A stretch of DNA of 64,000 nt from Isoetes taiwanensis. Its lineage: Eukaryota; Streptophyta; Lycopodiopsida; Isoetales; Isoetaceae. The DNA is taken from positions 3,592,001 to 3,656,000 of the forward strand of contig JAJEKV010000064.1 in NCBI GenBank assembly GCA_021234155.1, given 5' to 3'. Shown here one piece after another: positions 33,105-46,125 of this stretch. The translations under genes were made by a program, and so were the position numbers. Each line of letters opens with the position of its first letter. The stretch's first letter is position 1. Under the pieces are notes generated by a model. It did no database searches. It was given only the letters and a program-made list of their open reading frames with translations, and had not been told where the DNA came from.

Positions 33105-33480
33105 ATGATTCGTGCTATTTATGAGATCGTGTCTTGGAAAGAGTTGTTGCTCTTGTCCAAGTGAATGAAAAGAGTTGGTGCTCTTGTTCAATGGAAAGAG
33201 TTGGTGCTCTTGTCCAAGTAAATGAGAAGAGTTGATGCTTTTGTCAAATAGAAAGGGTTGGTGCTCTTGTCCAAGGGAATAGAAAGAGTTGTTGCTCTTG
33301 TCGAATGGAATGGGTTGTTGCTCATGTCCAAGTAAATGGAATGGGTTGTTGCTCATGTCCACGTGAATGGAATGGGTTGTTGCTCATGTCCAAGTGAATG
33401 GAATGGGTTGTTGCTCATGTCCACGTGAATGGAATGGGTTGTTGCTCATGTCCAAGTGAATTGGATGGATTGTTGCTGAT
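33105..33480. repeat. 31-bp-class minisatellite
   Basis: At least ten tandem units based on GGAATGGGTTGTTGCTCATG plus TCCAAGTGAAT, degenerating toward the left (GGAAAGAGTTGGTGCTCTTG). The 3' units are almost identical, indicating recent expansion at that end. Similar but degenerate TTGGTGCT motifs extend from about 32920. Confidence 0.9.
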
Positions 33481-34809
33481 ACCTAAATAAGAAGAGGAGT
33501 GTTGGTACTCACCTATACAATTGAGTTGGTGCTCATCTCGTAGTTGATGGGTACAACTGAGGTCATTTGCTTTCTAAAAATGGAGGAATTGATACGAATA
33601 TGGTAGCTCGGAGGAGTGGTCTTGGATGTTAGTCTTGGTGGACTAGCATGGGTGTCTAAGTTTGGCAAATTATTGGCAAGGCAAGGCAATAAAGGCAACC
33701 TATGGTCTATATTTATGATGCTAAAAAGGTTTGCTAAATAAAAAGGGCTAAAGTCATAACAGAGACCTATAAATAGACAGTGAACTTAAGTTACATATAT
33801 CTCCGCAATCGAAGCTCCGATTTAGGCGCTTTTTCAATCCGCTAGAACCGGCACGGAGTCCAGTTTTCGAATTAGGGCGGAACTTTCCGTGGTTCGTCCC
33901 AATGAGAGAGATATGACCGGAAAAATAATAGAGGGTCAAAGGAGACTGCTTTACTAGTGCAATCATCTCAAACGAAGGAAGAAGCACTAAAAAAGGTTAG
34001 TTATCCGTTATGTGACAGAGCCAGGCAAAAAAGGGGTATCAACAAGAAAAATAATTTAAGGGATTCCATCTAAAAGGTGCTATTTCTGGCTTAATCATAT
34101 GTTCCAATAGTCATAATTCCATTTACGCCAAAATCAATACGCAATTGTTGATTAAGTTATTGCAAACCATCGCCATGGGTAAAAGGTAGATTGCAATCTA
34201 AAATAGAGATTGTGTTTTGAATATTTCAAGTAAACACAGGTGCACTCACTAGGACTATAAGGCCTAGATGTAAAATTGTTGAAAACCTAGACAGATGCCC
34301 ATTAACAAGATTGCAAATTAAACGGGAGTGCTGCAGAACTCCCATTTCAAAGATTCCCTTTAAAAAAACACCATGCTCTTAAAATTGGCCTTTTTTGGAT
34401 AAACTTGAGAATTTGAAAAGGTTCAATTCCCCCCATTTTGGCTCTTCATTAAGTGACAAGTTTGTTTTTTGCAAAGAAACACACTTGAAATGGCAAAATC
34501 TAGACATGAATATATAATCTCTGAAAGTGAAATATCAAAAACATCAAAATAGAGAAGAAAAAATAATTTTTATTTCTTTGATGTTTTTCAGTACATTAAT
34601 TTGGCACCCTCAAAATTTGGTGTGTATTGAACAATACGCTCATCAAACGTTGCAACTGATTATCTGTCCCAAGTCTCCACAATTAGTTGTTCCATCAAAC
34701 ACGTTTGACATGTTATGGCGTTCTATTAGCTGAATAAAAAACAAAAAAATAACCAAGTACTTAGATCAAGGTTTTTCTAATAAAAGTACTTGGATTAGGG
34801 GTTTTCTAA

Positions 34810-34965
34810 AAAACAAACCTGTACTCGAGAACACACTTTGGATTTTTAGAAAAAGCAAAAGTGTATTCCCGAATACACTTTTGCTTAACTGAGAAAGCAA
34901 ATGTCTATTCAGAAATATAGCTTTGCTTTACAAGAAATTGAACGTGTATTCGAGAACAACATATT
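34810..34965. repeat. Hairpin array with GTATTC/GAATAC arms
   Basis: A perfect palindrome with 16-bp arms (AAGCAAAAGTGTATTC, 2-bp centre, exact reverse complement) occupies 34853-34886. Degenerate copies are centred near 34826, 34911 and 34945, about 35-43 bp apart. Related GTATTCCGGAATAC sites recur at 34987 and 37.01-37.08 kb. Nothing coding is recognised from 33.5 to 37.3 kb. Confidence 0.8.
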
Positions 34966-36990
34966 GCGTATTAAACCTCTTACACTATTCCGGAATACAC
35001 CCCAGGAGCATTATTTCGAATAACGTTCCATAGAATGCACAATAACACGAGACGTTTACAAACCAAGAGTGTTTCAAAATATGCAAGAAGGAATTTCCTG
35101 TAAGTACTGCTGTTAAACTTTTTGCTGCAAATGAGACTTGATTGCATTTGAATTCTTAGCTTTCGTTCTGAAAATAAAAGCAAGTGAAGTTCTTTTAAGA
35201 ATTTTGTTATGTACATACAAAGAAAGATTTAAATCATTTTTTACTATCTTAACAACATAGAAAGCATTAGAAAATTAGTTAATATACTTATCTATTAGCA
35301 ATTTATTAAGTTGGGCACTTTTCTTTTGGTTATTCCATTGTGGAGTTGATATTGGGATTGTCCAGCATAATGTCCATATCACAGTTAAAGGCACAACATT
35401 GAGATCAATATGATGTGGACCTTTATCTCAGTTAAAGGCATATTACAACAATGAGATCAATTTATTACAGCTAAAGGCATATCACAGCATTAGGGAAGTT
35501 TGTTGCTTGGGATTCAGGTCAATTTTCTCTCCAAAATATTCTTCTACCAGTCAAGTTATTGGAATGGCTGCATTCTCTGTGTATGTCACTTTCGAGGCTC
35601 CAGGTTCTATATTTTGAAATATGCATATCATCTCCAGCAACCTACACAAAAATTTAACATGAGATCTAAAAAGCTAAAACGAACTCTTAAGCAAATTTCC
35701 ACACTAAGACCATAGTTCATAAAGAAAATCTAGACTTAAGTCTTTGCTAAGAATCAACAATAAATATTTAAGGAATATAAAGAAAAAAATAGAGATTCTC
35801 CTAAATATAAACTTAACAAAACAATTGCAATACATTGCCTAAATTTGCACCTAAATCGTTGCTTCAGCTTCTTTGTCCAACTCCAGCCAGAGAAAAAGCT
35901 ATGATTGCTCCTAAATTGGGGCCCCTTTAGTGGCAAATTCTGGCTTTCTAGGGCCCTATTGTATGACCTATTTTTCCATTTCTCCTTTGTATCTGTGCTA
36001 GAAAAATGTTAGATCTGTATATGTGCTAGAAAAGTGCTTGGACTTCAAGACCCAAGTACTTTTTCTCATGTATCCTATTGTTTGCATGATCTTCCTTCTA
36101 ACTGTTTAAAAGAAAAAGCTTATTTACATCTTCAAAAACAAGCTTTTCGAAAACAAACATACCTCTTTAGCCAGCCTCTTTTGTCTTCGTCTTTGTCTCA
36201 TAAAAAAGAGATATGATAATAGATAAGTGCTTAAAACCTACTTAATCACCTGTTATGCAAGATTATGGCCATGTTACTCAACCCAGACAACCTGCTCCCG
36301 AATAGCCTGCTATGCAAGACCTAGACAGAAAGAAGCAAAAACAGAGCTTATTTAGTTTTGAAGATCCGACAGACCCAGAGCAAATCCAGAGCGTCGTTAC
36401 ATTTCGTTTTCTGGTGAAAATGAATGAAAAGCAAACTTCATTTCATTCCGTACTGAAATATAAAGGGGGTTGAATGAATGAAATTTCTGGGAGGTGAGAG
36501 CTTGAATCAAGTGGACAGAAAGCTTAAGTAAAAAGGGATTCTGTTTCCCCCATTTGCTAATGTTTTCTCTTAAATCGAGCCTTCTGTTAAAAGGGATTTC
36601 TGTTAAATCAAGCCTTCTGTTTTCTCTTAAAAGGGATTCTGTTTTCCCGATTTCCTGATGTTTTTTCGAGAAAGGAAGGAGAGGGCCTTCTCGACTCCAC
36701 CATAGCCAATTTTTGTACAGGATAGGGGTTTAGGAGAAAAAGCTCCACAAAAATTATCTAGAAGAAGCTTAGAAGTCGTCAGATGCTCCAACCAAGTCGC
36801 CAGATGTTCAACACAGGCCGAAATCGAACTTTAAGCAGCGAACTTTAGGCAAAAATCCTAAACTGGCACAAACGAATTTGAAAGCCAGTGCCAGGGCTCA
36901 ACTTGTAGCCAGCATAAATGCCAACACCATCGCCACTTTGAAATGGTAGCCCGAGGTCTGCAAAGGAAGATCGCCTTGAGCAAAACCAGG

Positions 36991-37084
36991 AAAAAAAAAA
37001 AACACCAAAACGTATTCCGGAATACACTGAAAAAAAAAAAAACACCAAAACGTATTCCGGAATACAAAGTGTATTCCGGAATAC
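36991..37084. repeat. Palindrome GTATTCCGGAATAC, three copies, with poly-A linkers
   Basis: The 14-bp palindrome occurs at 37012-37025, 37052-37065 and 37070-37083. The first two lie in a 40-bp direct repeat containing a 12-A run and ACACCAAAAC. It is the same palindrome family as the hairpins at 34.8 kb. Confidence 0.85.
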
Positions 37085-37337
37085 ATTTTCGTCTTATGAT
37101 TTGCAACCACAATCCAGTATCCCTGGTTTTAAAAACAAAAAAAAAATCAAAATCCCTTTATTATTTAAAACCATGACCCTGTATCCACACAAAACAAAAA
37201 CAAATTTTTTTTTGAAAGGTCATCAAAATAAATTGAAAATGCCAAATTGAAACACCAAGCCAAAAGCAAAATACAAATGCAGAGGCGGGAATAAAGTCTC
37301 AGAGGATAATCATGATCCACCGAGTAGAACCACCAAC

Positions 37338-37679
37338 CTATGCATAAGACAACACACTCAAATAGGACTCAAATATCAACTGTCGCTTGGCAGGAGCAAG
37401 CGAAGGGCAGTGGTAAGCCTTAACGATTCTAGCTTGTGCATCCTGGAGGACAACCGCAGGAGGAATATCCAAACGCTGAAAGATAAACAGTCTTCTGCGC
37501 TTCCAGATGGACCACAACAACCAACCTGATGCTAAATGAAATGCTTGGCTTGAACACATCATATGTCTACTCCAATTATATGGAGCATTTACCCTAGAGG
37601 CTAAGGGTTGGATGTCAACTGGCTGGATAGAAGGCATCCATGGACCTATAAAAAAGGAACATGCAGAAAGATGGCCCAT
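37338..37679 (-). pseudogene. LINE-type retrotransposon 3' fragment
   Basis: A 113-codon minus-strand ORF contains SRHMMCSSQAFHLASGWLLW and SIWKRRRLFIFQRLDIPPAV, followed by a helical tail (VLQDAQARIVKAYH). The W-x-x-W-[KR]-x-R-N/R spacing followed by a PP-x-x-[IV] segment is typical of the region after the RVT zinc-binding domain in plant LINEs. No RT motifs are found around it, so it is a short 5'-truncated relic. Confidence is limited because the match is by pattern only. Confidence 0.45.
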
Positions 37680-40194
37680 GTAGCATTAACAGAAATCTAG
37701 CTTGAACAAAGAATCTTTCTTAAAGTTCATAGTCATGTAGTTTGGGATATCCTGGGCCTTGTTTGTTTTGCATGATATTTGGCACTGCTCTAAGATCCTA
37801 GCCAGTGTTGGTTTGGGGATCTCATATTCGATGGAGTGATTTGGATAGCCTTAGACACTAGCGTATGGCAAAATTCATCCATGATGCCTTGGCAAAAGGA
37901 TGTAACAAAATGTGGCAACTAGCTCAAACTCCAATATTTACCTCTTCGATATGAGCAAAGGCGTTGTATCAACACTTGAATGCTTGAGCGGCCGTGCTAA
38001 AGTGCTAGGTGACTATAACGAATGGATGTTTAAGTGGCTTCTAGAAGCAAAAAAATCAGCTTGGAGCTTGCAGAGGAAATTTGCAAATGGAAATGAGGTC
38101 AAATGCAATTTATGGAAATCCTAAGCTTGGAATTTTATAGTTTGAGAAATTTGAGGGCGTTTTAGAGTAATGTTTGACAAGCATGAGGTAATGTTTAACA
38201 AGTACATGCTAGCTTCAGTTGCAAGGTGCAGGCATGATTTGCTGAGAAACAAATTTCACTTGAACTAGAGCTTGTTTGGTCACATAAATGTGGTCCAAAA
38301 GTGCACCTATGCTTTTCACCGTGCGCCTGTGCGCCTGTGACAGTTTTTAAAACTCAAAAATGGTCTTCAGCACTGGCTAAAAGTCGTGCCCTTGCTCTGG
38401 TCACAACTAGGTGGTACACTACAACTAAGAGAAAGGTCTTGCTCAACACATCAATTTAAGCTTAGCAAAACTAGTTTGACTGTTTAGAAAATTAGTTAAT
38501 AACATGTCAATTTGGAGAGGATGCCTTTTCCATACACCTATGGCAGCTTCTGAAATTTAAGATGACCTCAAATGCCAAAGAGTGTTTAACTTCTAGATGG
38601 TGTCCTATAAGCAACTATATAATTCTAGTGCCTGCCATTCATGCATTTGATCAATAACTTACATTCTACAAAGTAGAAATATCACTCCCCACTCTAAGGA
38701 CAAGAAGCTTGAACACCGGCCAACCTTGGATCACTGATCAACCTCGTAAATAAATAGAAATATATAGAATCAATGTTAAACATCTAAAAATTGGTCAGTT
38801 TTGCAAGTCTCGAAATCATATTAACCACTCGGCCAAGCCAAGACAATGACAAGCATGGGCCTGGCAAGGAGCAAACTAAGTCTAATTATTAAAAAAAAAG
38901 AAACAAAAGTACTGTAAGAAATGCAGAATTTTAATAGACGTAGAGATTCGAGTTTGCATATACAAATATCTATTCAATCATAGAAAGCCCATTAAGAGTC
39001 CAAGGGAGTCCAAGGATTTGCTATAGATATGGACCCTATTGAGTTCTCTCAAGCAGAATTTAAATTTTGCACTAGAAGTGCTTGCTTGTTGACCCTCCAA
39101 GTCCTATCAGGACCACTAGCTTGAACCAAGTATGGGACCATCAAATTTAATCATTTGACTCATCTAGAGCATTAAGGAGGTTAATAACTCAATTCTTTTT
39201 TTGATAGATCAGGTAAACTGACGCCAACCTAATTCACATCTGCCTCCTTTAGACTGGTACCAAGCCCCTACCTTGCCTACCTTCCATGTAGTTTCTTCCA
39301 AACTAATATCGCCATCTTTTGCCATGCCACAAGTACTGAGGAGGGTCCAGATGCTACTGAAAAAGCATAGAAATAGGCTCCAAATTCATTCATATTTAAT
39401 AAAAGCCACCCCAGCAAGCCAGTACCCAGAGCAATAGTGGACCCAACCATAATGGTATTCCATGACTATTTGGACTTATCTAGAGCCTGCATGATGTGGA
39501 AATTTGCTTCAAAAATGCCAAGCCAATTCGACATATGTAAAAACCATGTGAGAGCAACAAGATACAATCAACAAGATATTCAATTAGAGGAAGGTATTAA
39601 ATAAGAATGAGATAGTTGTAACAATACAACACTTAGCAAAATTACTACTTAGGCAAACTCGAAGGGACTAAATATACTTTATAACATTCACTTTTGGCAA
39701 GAAAAACAAAAAAAAAAAACGAACTTTTCGTAAATTGTAGATGACTAAGTTACATATTTAAGACATGGAGTTCGTTCAATTATTCTTTAGGGCTAATATA
39801 ATTTGTAGAGCCTAGTTCACAATTTGAATAGAGGTATCTATAGACCCTAATTATTTAACACGTATTCACAATTTGAAGAACCATTCCTGGGGCTTAGTCA
39901 TGGAAATGTACATAATACACAGAATTTAAGTCCTAGCAATATCTACATTCTAGATGCTTTTCCATACAGATGCAATAACTATGGGCTTGTACATTTCCTT
40001 TGCATGTGCAACTACCTACATTAACTACTCCATTAACTAGTACATTTCTCTCCATTGACTTACAGAACATCCCCTACCCTTATATGGCCCGTACTATGTA
40101 CTATATTGAGATATTAGAACGCATACAAGGCCAAGAGATAAGCAAAAATTAGACCAAATAAACACAAATAAACAATTTTCTCGTTATTGTATAA

Positions 40195-41607
40195 TCATGT
40201 CCCTTCGTAAGGGTTCTGATTACTGTCATACACAATGTTATTGAATGGATCAATGGAGAAACCGTAAGGCAAAGTCACAGGCATGGCAGAGGTGGCAAAA
40301 ATACTTGGTTCTCTCTGGACCTGAGAACCAATCTCTGGAATGGTAGTCTGAGAAGAAGCAATCTGCTGATTATCAAACAGGTGGTCCAAAACCTGGCTGG
40401 TAGATAATCTCTGTTGCCCATCAAAATAATCCCACGATGATGGATAAGTCAGGCTTTGAGGAGCCGCATACGTCTCCTGCGATGCCGTTGATCGACTGGC
40501 AAATGTACCGGACACTTCAAACGGAATATAGTGCTTAGATTCTGGAATTGAACACGAACTGCTACTCGAAAACCAGCTCTCGCCTCCGAATTGCAGGCTC
40601 TTCTCCTCTCTGTATTGCCCTGCCATCTGCAATTCAGAGGCACCAAATCTGGCAGGAATAGCAAACTGATCTCGAGCAGCAGAACCCTGAAAGCCAGATG
40701 ATTGGTTCATCTGCATTCCTCCTAAATTCGAGAGCGTCCCCAAATCGGTCTGTTCATACCTTGCACTGGAATCGCCTGATGCAGAAGCTCCGAAACCAAA
40801 TGGGTTGCTATAGCTAAGCGGAGGTATAGAAATGCTAGCTGCTCCGCTTGTGCTACATTCGCCACTGTCAAGTGAGCTGAAAACTCTATTCTGTTGTAAG
40901 ATCTGGCAGGGATTAGCCTCAAAAGAAACACCACCAGAGAAACTCTGACTAGGCAGGTCTCGAATCCCTGGCAACTCCAGGCCTTTACCAATCGGAGCTT
41001 CCATAGCAGGAATTCTGTTCATGTGCAGAGAGCTATCCAAGGAGCTGACCTGAGGCTCAGGAAACTGGAAGCCAAATATTCTCTCAGTAGAAGTTCGAAC
41101 AGAATCTGCAATAGAAACCTCGGAGGATCCTCGATTAGTCACATTTGGCCCTAAACCCCAAAGCCCAGGTGAGGCAGCTAGTGCAGTGTGGGTGGTCCAA
41201 TCTGTTCCCTGGATGCCCAGGGGCAGATTGAGGGGAAGCATTGGGCCAAAGGAGGACTCCTGCTGCAGGGGTGCCTCGTAGGTAAAATTTGTCCTGGCAT
41301 TTGCACCGCACATTGCACGAGCTGCTAGGTCGTATGCAATGGCTGCATCTTCAGCAGTATCAAATGTGCCCAGCCAGCGCCTTTCTTTTGTAACTGGGTC
41401 TCGAATCTCTGCTGCATAACGACCCCATGGGCGTTTCCTAACCCCCCTATACATCCCCTCTCTATTTCTCCTCCTTTTCTTCTCCTGTGGTTGCTGCTGC
41501 TGGCTGCTTAATGCAGAATCCCCCCCTGCTGCCACCACTGCCCTTGATGGCGATGAAACAGTTGGGCAGATTGATGAAGCATTTGATTCTGCTGATGATT
41601 CTTGCAT
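40195..41607 (-). CDS. AP2/ERF transcription factor, ERF subfamily (group VIII-b / ESR-LEP-like)
   Basis: A single uninterrupted exon of 470 codons runs from ATG 41607. After a Ser/Gln-rich N-terminus and a basic patch (KKRRRNREG), one AP2 domain spans about residues 52-110. It contains [40 protein letters not shown] and [15 protein letters not shown]. The ERF-type Ala and Asp DNA-contact positions are present (AAEIRD). The domain most resembles the DORNROSCHEN/ENHANCER OF SHOOT REGENERATION/LEAFY PETIOLE group, whose members act in shoot and organ initiation. That subgroup call is from memory and moderate. The long C-terminal region is Ser/Gly/Gln-rich and acidic in parts, with [10 protein letters not shown], consistent with an activation region. 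It is the only clearly intact host gene here. The 2 kb 3' of it (37.7-40.2 kb) shows nothing I can call. Confidence 0.93.
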   Translation of the reverse strand: MQESSAESNASSICPTVSSPSRAVVAAGGDSALSSQQQQPQEKKRRRNREGMYRGVRKRPWGRYAAEIRDPVTKERRWLGTFDTAEDAAIAYDLAARAMCGANARTNFTYEAPLQQESSFGPMLPLNLPLGIQGTDWTTHTALAASPGLWGLGPNVTNRGSSEVSIADSVRTSTERIFGFQFPEPQVSSLDSSLHMNRIPAMEAPIGKGLELPGIRDLPSQSFSGGVSFEANPCQILQQNRVFSSLDSGECSTSGAASISIPPLSYSNPFGFGASASGDSSARYEQTDLGTLSNLGGMQMNQSSGFQGSAARDQFAIPARFGASELQMAGQYREEKSLQFGGESWFSSSSSCSIPESKHYIPFEVSGTFASRSTASQETYAAPQSLTYPSSWDYFDGQQRLSTSQVLDHLFDNQQIASSQTTIPEIGSQVQREPSIFATSAMPVTLPYGFSIDPFNNIVYDSNQNPYEGT

Positions 41608-42282
41608 TCTCTTATACCCTCAAAATCTACCAGTACAATTATTTTCCAAAATGGCAGATTTTGAGAATATTTTGAGCCCTTGCCTCTGTAACTATAACTA
41701 CTGCATCCTATTTTTCCAAATGCAAGTTGCAACTAACCGGCGAAAAAATGCATGCTCGGAGGCTCCAACGCTTGAATTCCGCTTGGTAAGTACAATCATG
41801 GAGCTTCCAAAATTCAGATTACACCACCCGATTTATAACATGGTTAAGACAACCTGATCGATATCATTGTCACGGCGGCTTTACAGATATGGATTCAGTT
41901 GAAGAAGGTGGTTTCTGAGAAATGGCCATTAGACAGCATGCATAGCGAAGCCCTAAATGCCAAAATAAAGGCGAAGCGTATAACAGAATGCAGGAGGGTG
42001 TCAGATTCCATCCGTGAGTACGATAAAGGGCAAGCGATATGTAGCAGTAATGGCAGGATCCGTGCTCCTGCATCACTATTCTACGGCCAGGCAGCATTCT
42101 ATGCATTCCTGAATAGGGTTCCAGAGAGTCTGGGCCTGCTGCAAAAATCCCAGGCGCATGCAGATTGCAGATGTGCGTGCCTCGCCGCAAGAAATATTCA
42201 GAATCAAAATAGACTAGCTACACAAACTTAATCAGTCAGAGAAAATTTCAGCCCTAACTCTCACTAACTCAGCCTAATTTAC

Positions 42283-42360
42283 CTTGAACGCGATTGAAAA
42301 TGAAGCCATAGCCATAGCTGGAGCTCCAGTTCTGACGAAAAGAGACCTGTAAAAATCCAT
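42283..42360 (-). CDS. Candidate first exon of an unknown gene
   Basis: ATG at 42360 starts MDFYRSLFVRTGAPAMAMAS followed by FSIAFK, ending exactly at AAG|GTAAAT (donor at 42282). The sequence has the Arg/Ser/Ala-rich, acid-poor character of an organelle-targeting peptide. I could not find the matching second exon with confidence; the 106-codon minus-strand ORF at 41870-42190 may contain one. It is head-to-tail with the ERF gene on the same strand, 0.7 kb upstream. Confidence 0.3.
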
Positions 42361-42550
42361 CATAATGTCCCATCCCTTGTGGAGCCCTAGGCGCAGGGGA
42401 AGAAAGAAAAATGACAATACTGAGCTTTCGATCAATCCACGCACCTCAGAGCTAGAAAATGGCAGATTGAATTCGACAACTACAGGGCTGCGGCGGCGGA
42501 GGCGGCGGCGATCTGCAGGGAAAGACCTATTGCTGCAGCTTCGTCAGATT

Positions 42551-42700
42551 AGGGTTCTAAGCATGTAAACGATTACGTACCTAACATGCTCCACCATAGC
42601 CAAAAGCATGCCGGATTAATGGCTAGGGTTCTAAGAAATACAAACGATTACGTACCTAGCATGTTTCGCCATAGCCGAAAGCATGCCGGATTTATGAACC
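42551..42700. repeat. Tandem duplication, 74-bp unit
   Basis: The units at 42551-42624 and 42625-42700 share AGGGTTCTAAG, ACGATTACGTACCTA and AGCATGCCGGATT. They are about 85-90% alike. Confidence 0.8.
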
Positions 42701-43023
42701 CTAATTCCATCGCCGGAGGTTTTCTTGGAGCAATTACGACGCCCAATTATTCGGAATATGAGGATCCCATGCAGGCTGAAAACGGATGGGCGGCGCCGCT
42801 ATAGGCATTTAAGGAATTCATGCCACTGGCGGCGCCGTGGCGGCGGGGTGAGGTGTCAATAGCATGGGGTATTGGGCACCCAAGTTGGTGATGTTGAAGT
42901 GTATGCCATTGCCCATAAGATCAACCCCATGCTATCTTTCTGCCATTTTCCTTCATTCGATCATGACATTCTAACACCTTAGTATCCCAATCAATTTCAG
43001 TATCATCTCCCAGTATCTTCTGG

Positions 43024-43165
43024 ATGATTATTTGATTCACTCCAATTGGAGCGCAGCCTGCTGCTTTACATAGAATCACGAAAAGTATCTTCTTCTGCAT
43101 AATTATGTGTTTCACTCCAATTGGAGCACAGCCTGATGCTTTACATGAAATCAGGAAAAGATCTC
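43024..43165. repeat. Tandem duplication, 75-bp unit with CTCCAATTGGAG palindrome
   Basis: The 12-bp palindrome CTCCAATTGGAG occurs at 43040-43051 and 43115-43126 inside two copies that also share GCAGCCTG and GCTTTACAT. The minus strand is open across both (42921-43115, ILGDDTEIDWDTKVLECHDR), but I cannot assign a product. From 43.5 to 46.7 kb I see no gene I can support. Confidence 0.75.
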
Positions 43166-46065
43166 CCTCTGAAAATACAACATATTATATCACTAGATCC
43201 TTTATGGTTGTATGTTGTCCCACTTTATGCTACAACACGGTCAAGGTGTTGGCTGTTTTCTCATATGTTCTATATGAGGCAAGTGTTTGGCCTATATGCC
43301 TTGAACAAGGATGGTGACCACCTGAATTCAGCATTTGCACAACAAAACCGAACATTCCTGGTCAATTGCATTGAGATTCTAGTGTCTTTAATGCGGCCCC
43401 TCCAACTTGTGAACACTCTAAAAGGTAAGGCCTAACTAAATGTTGTGTTGCTAAAGAGTACAAGTTCGTCTATAAGCTTTCACTCGAATCAAAGATATGC
43501 GTTCTACCCGTTAAAATGTGTATCGAGTATTATAAGATGATAATCAAATGTAATATGCTATCAAAGTACTATCCCAAATAACTTTATATAAGTAGTTGCA
43601 TATGAGAGATTAATTTACCTTATTGTAGTAAGTCAATATATAGATCAAATAGTTAACAATTCACCAAACTACATAGGATGCACCACCACATTTTGTATTT
43701 TTACAATGTTAGACATTTCCGTTGTAAAAGGACTCCAACAATGTTATGTAAGTCTTGTATGCAACATTTGCTGCAACTCTGAGGTGTCCAAGTACCATGC
43801 CAATTAAGATAAATCTGAACTCTGTGCATCATGCCAACAAAGATAAATTTGAACTTCATCGCTAGATTTCTAATTTTCCATATCTACGGCAATGATAATC
43901 TGAAACCCTAGGAAAATTTATTCGTGCTATCTAGACTTTCTTTTTCTTTGCTTTATATTCAGGAGCCTTGCGTTTTCATGACTCTGGAGACAAGTTTGGC
44001 TGCTTCCTCTAGACAATATGGTAAAGCTCCTTGCAAAAGAAGGGAAGAAAAAAGTGGTTTTTCAAGGGCTCTTCTAGGAATGGAGGACCTTTAACAAGGA
44101 ATTCAAGCGTAGAGATTATGCATTACCTGAAGGATGTCCGCCTCTACCTCGTCTTCTTGGCTAGAACTAGGGTTTATCACTAAAGAAGTACATGGATGGC
44201 AGGTTTGGTCAAGAAAAGCATTATGAATGGTTCAAAGCTTCTTCACAATTCCAGCATCTTGTGCCATTTTCCATACCATCATACTGCAGTGAAAACACTG
44301 CAGTGACTTTTGGGTTGGCATTTTGGGTTGGCATTCAGTTGGGAGAGTTTCCACCCCACAGTGTACTGCTCGTGGCCTTTTATGATTTTACCTAATATAA
44401 TCTAAAGTTGACTTTAGCCTCTAGTCTTTGACCAAATTGAAGTTTGGAGAGAGAACAAAAAAATGAGATGTTGAGAATTTTGGCAAAAAGAGGGAGTAGA
44501 AACCTAACTCAAATGACTGCAACTATACACAAACCCCATCGGAGGGGGGGAAGAGTGGAAAGAAAAATTCCTACATCGCAAATTCCCCATGCTTGTGTAG
44601 GAGAGGTGAAAGAGTCAGAGCCTCCACTCCAGACATGACAATCGAAAAACACATTTGTTATGCATCATAAATTCCTTTATTGACTTGCGCGACTAGGGCT
44701 TGTAGGATGCTGGCTTAAGAATTTGGCAAGGAATGAAAGAAGGGGAACTTCAAGAAAAAGTAATTTTTTGTTGAACTTAACCTTCAAATCTAGCTAGGAA
44801 AGAGTTGAATGTCGACCTCACTTTGACCTTGAGACCAATCTTCTTCAATTGGGGTCTTTAAGTATTCTAGGTTTCTATATTTCAAGGATTTTGACAACAA
44901 ATATTCTAGGTTAAAACATGAGAGTCGTTACTTATTGTAGGTAAAATTTTCACCCATTTGGTATAAAGCGCTTGAAATAAGATGATAGCTTGTACCAATG
45001 CTTCAATGGGTTAAAATACATTCTTGCTATAATTTTCCTTCATTTTTCATATTTTGTTTAGTCCCAGATAAATGTATAGTTAATACAACAAGGATGATGG
45101 TCATTTTGAATCTCGTAATCATGCTTTACTAACCCTAAACGAATGTATGATATGTGTACGGCAATGTTATGGGAGATTGAAACCCTGTGGAAAAACAACA
45201 TTATCCATATTCAAGTTTCAATTGTTATTAATGATGCTCATGATCACCTTTGCATTGTTCATAATAGTGTTCACTGTGCGGGGGATGGCATTTGCTCTAG
45301 TATCACATGCGATGATGATCTGAAAAGCAGCACATGCGACGTTCTCTTGCATATACCGACTCTGCTATATTATGAGAGCCATCTTTGACGCATCCTATAC
45401 ATGGCATATTTCTTAAATTCTTGCGCAGTGGATCTTGTACGTCTAATGGGTCAGAAAAAGTGACAAGAAAGAGCAGTAAGGTTCCAAATTTGTTTGTCTA
45501 TGATTGGGTAATGGTGCAGCAAAAAAGGGGATTTATTTTCTTCTTTTGACTTTTTTTTTCCCATGATTTCAATTTAAAACTTTTGTCCTGTGCATGACCT
45601 TCCTATTTCTGGCCTACAAAGTCGGTGTCATTTCTTATGTCCTCGTCTCTTTTGTAGTAGTCAGATGCTTCTTATTCTCATTAGGGCCAGAGTCTGATGC
45701 AAATTATAAAAGATGGCGTTATTGATGAGAAGTAAGCCCTGTTCCGCAGGTTATGCAGTTCATATCCGCATCTTCAGCAAATTTCTTCTCGCTTTTAGCC
45801 TATCTTTGTTGCTGCTATTCTTCTTAAATCTCAGAATTACTCTGTTAGTAGTAACTATAGGTAGGAGTGAGTGGCAGATTCAGATGTATGTATATTTGGC
45901 TTGGCTCTTGTTTCTATGCAGTAGCAGTTCCTTTTGGATTTGTTTTTGTTGGACCTAATAATGTGGAAGTTATGGCTTTGGAATGAAGCCTCCTTTTTTG
46001 TGACGCGACAATCGATCCAAGGAAGTCTCATCCTGTTGGTCTTCGTGGACGATAAAATCATATTT

Positions 46066-46125
46066 TATTCTATTCTATTCTATTCTATTCTATTCTATTC
46101 TATTCTATTCTATTCTATTCTATTC
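46066..46125. repeat. TATTC pentanucleotide microsatellite
   Basis: About twelve TATTC units in perfect tandem. Confidence 0.95.

Noticed and set aside
43121-43435. A plus-strand exon (RQVFGLYALNKDGDHLNSAF) ending near AAAAGGTAAGG
   Set aside because: The composition and donor are suggestive, but there is no acceptor, no partner exon and no recognised family.
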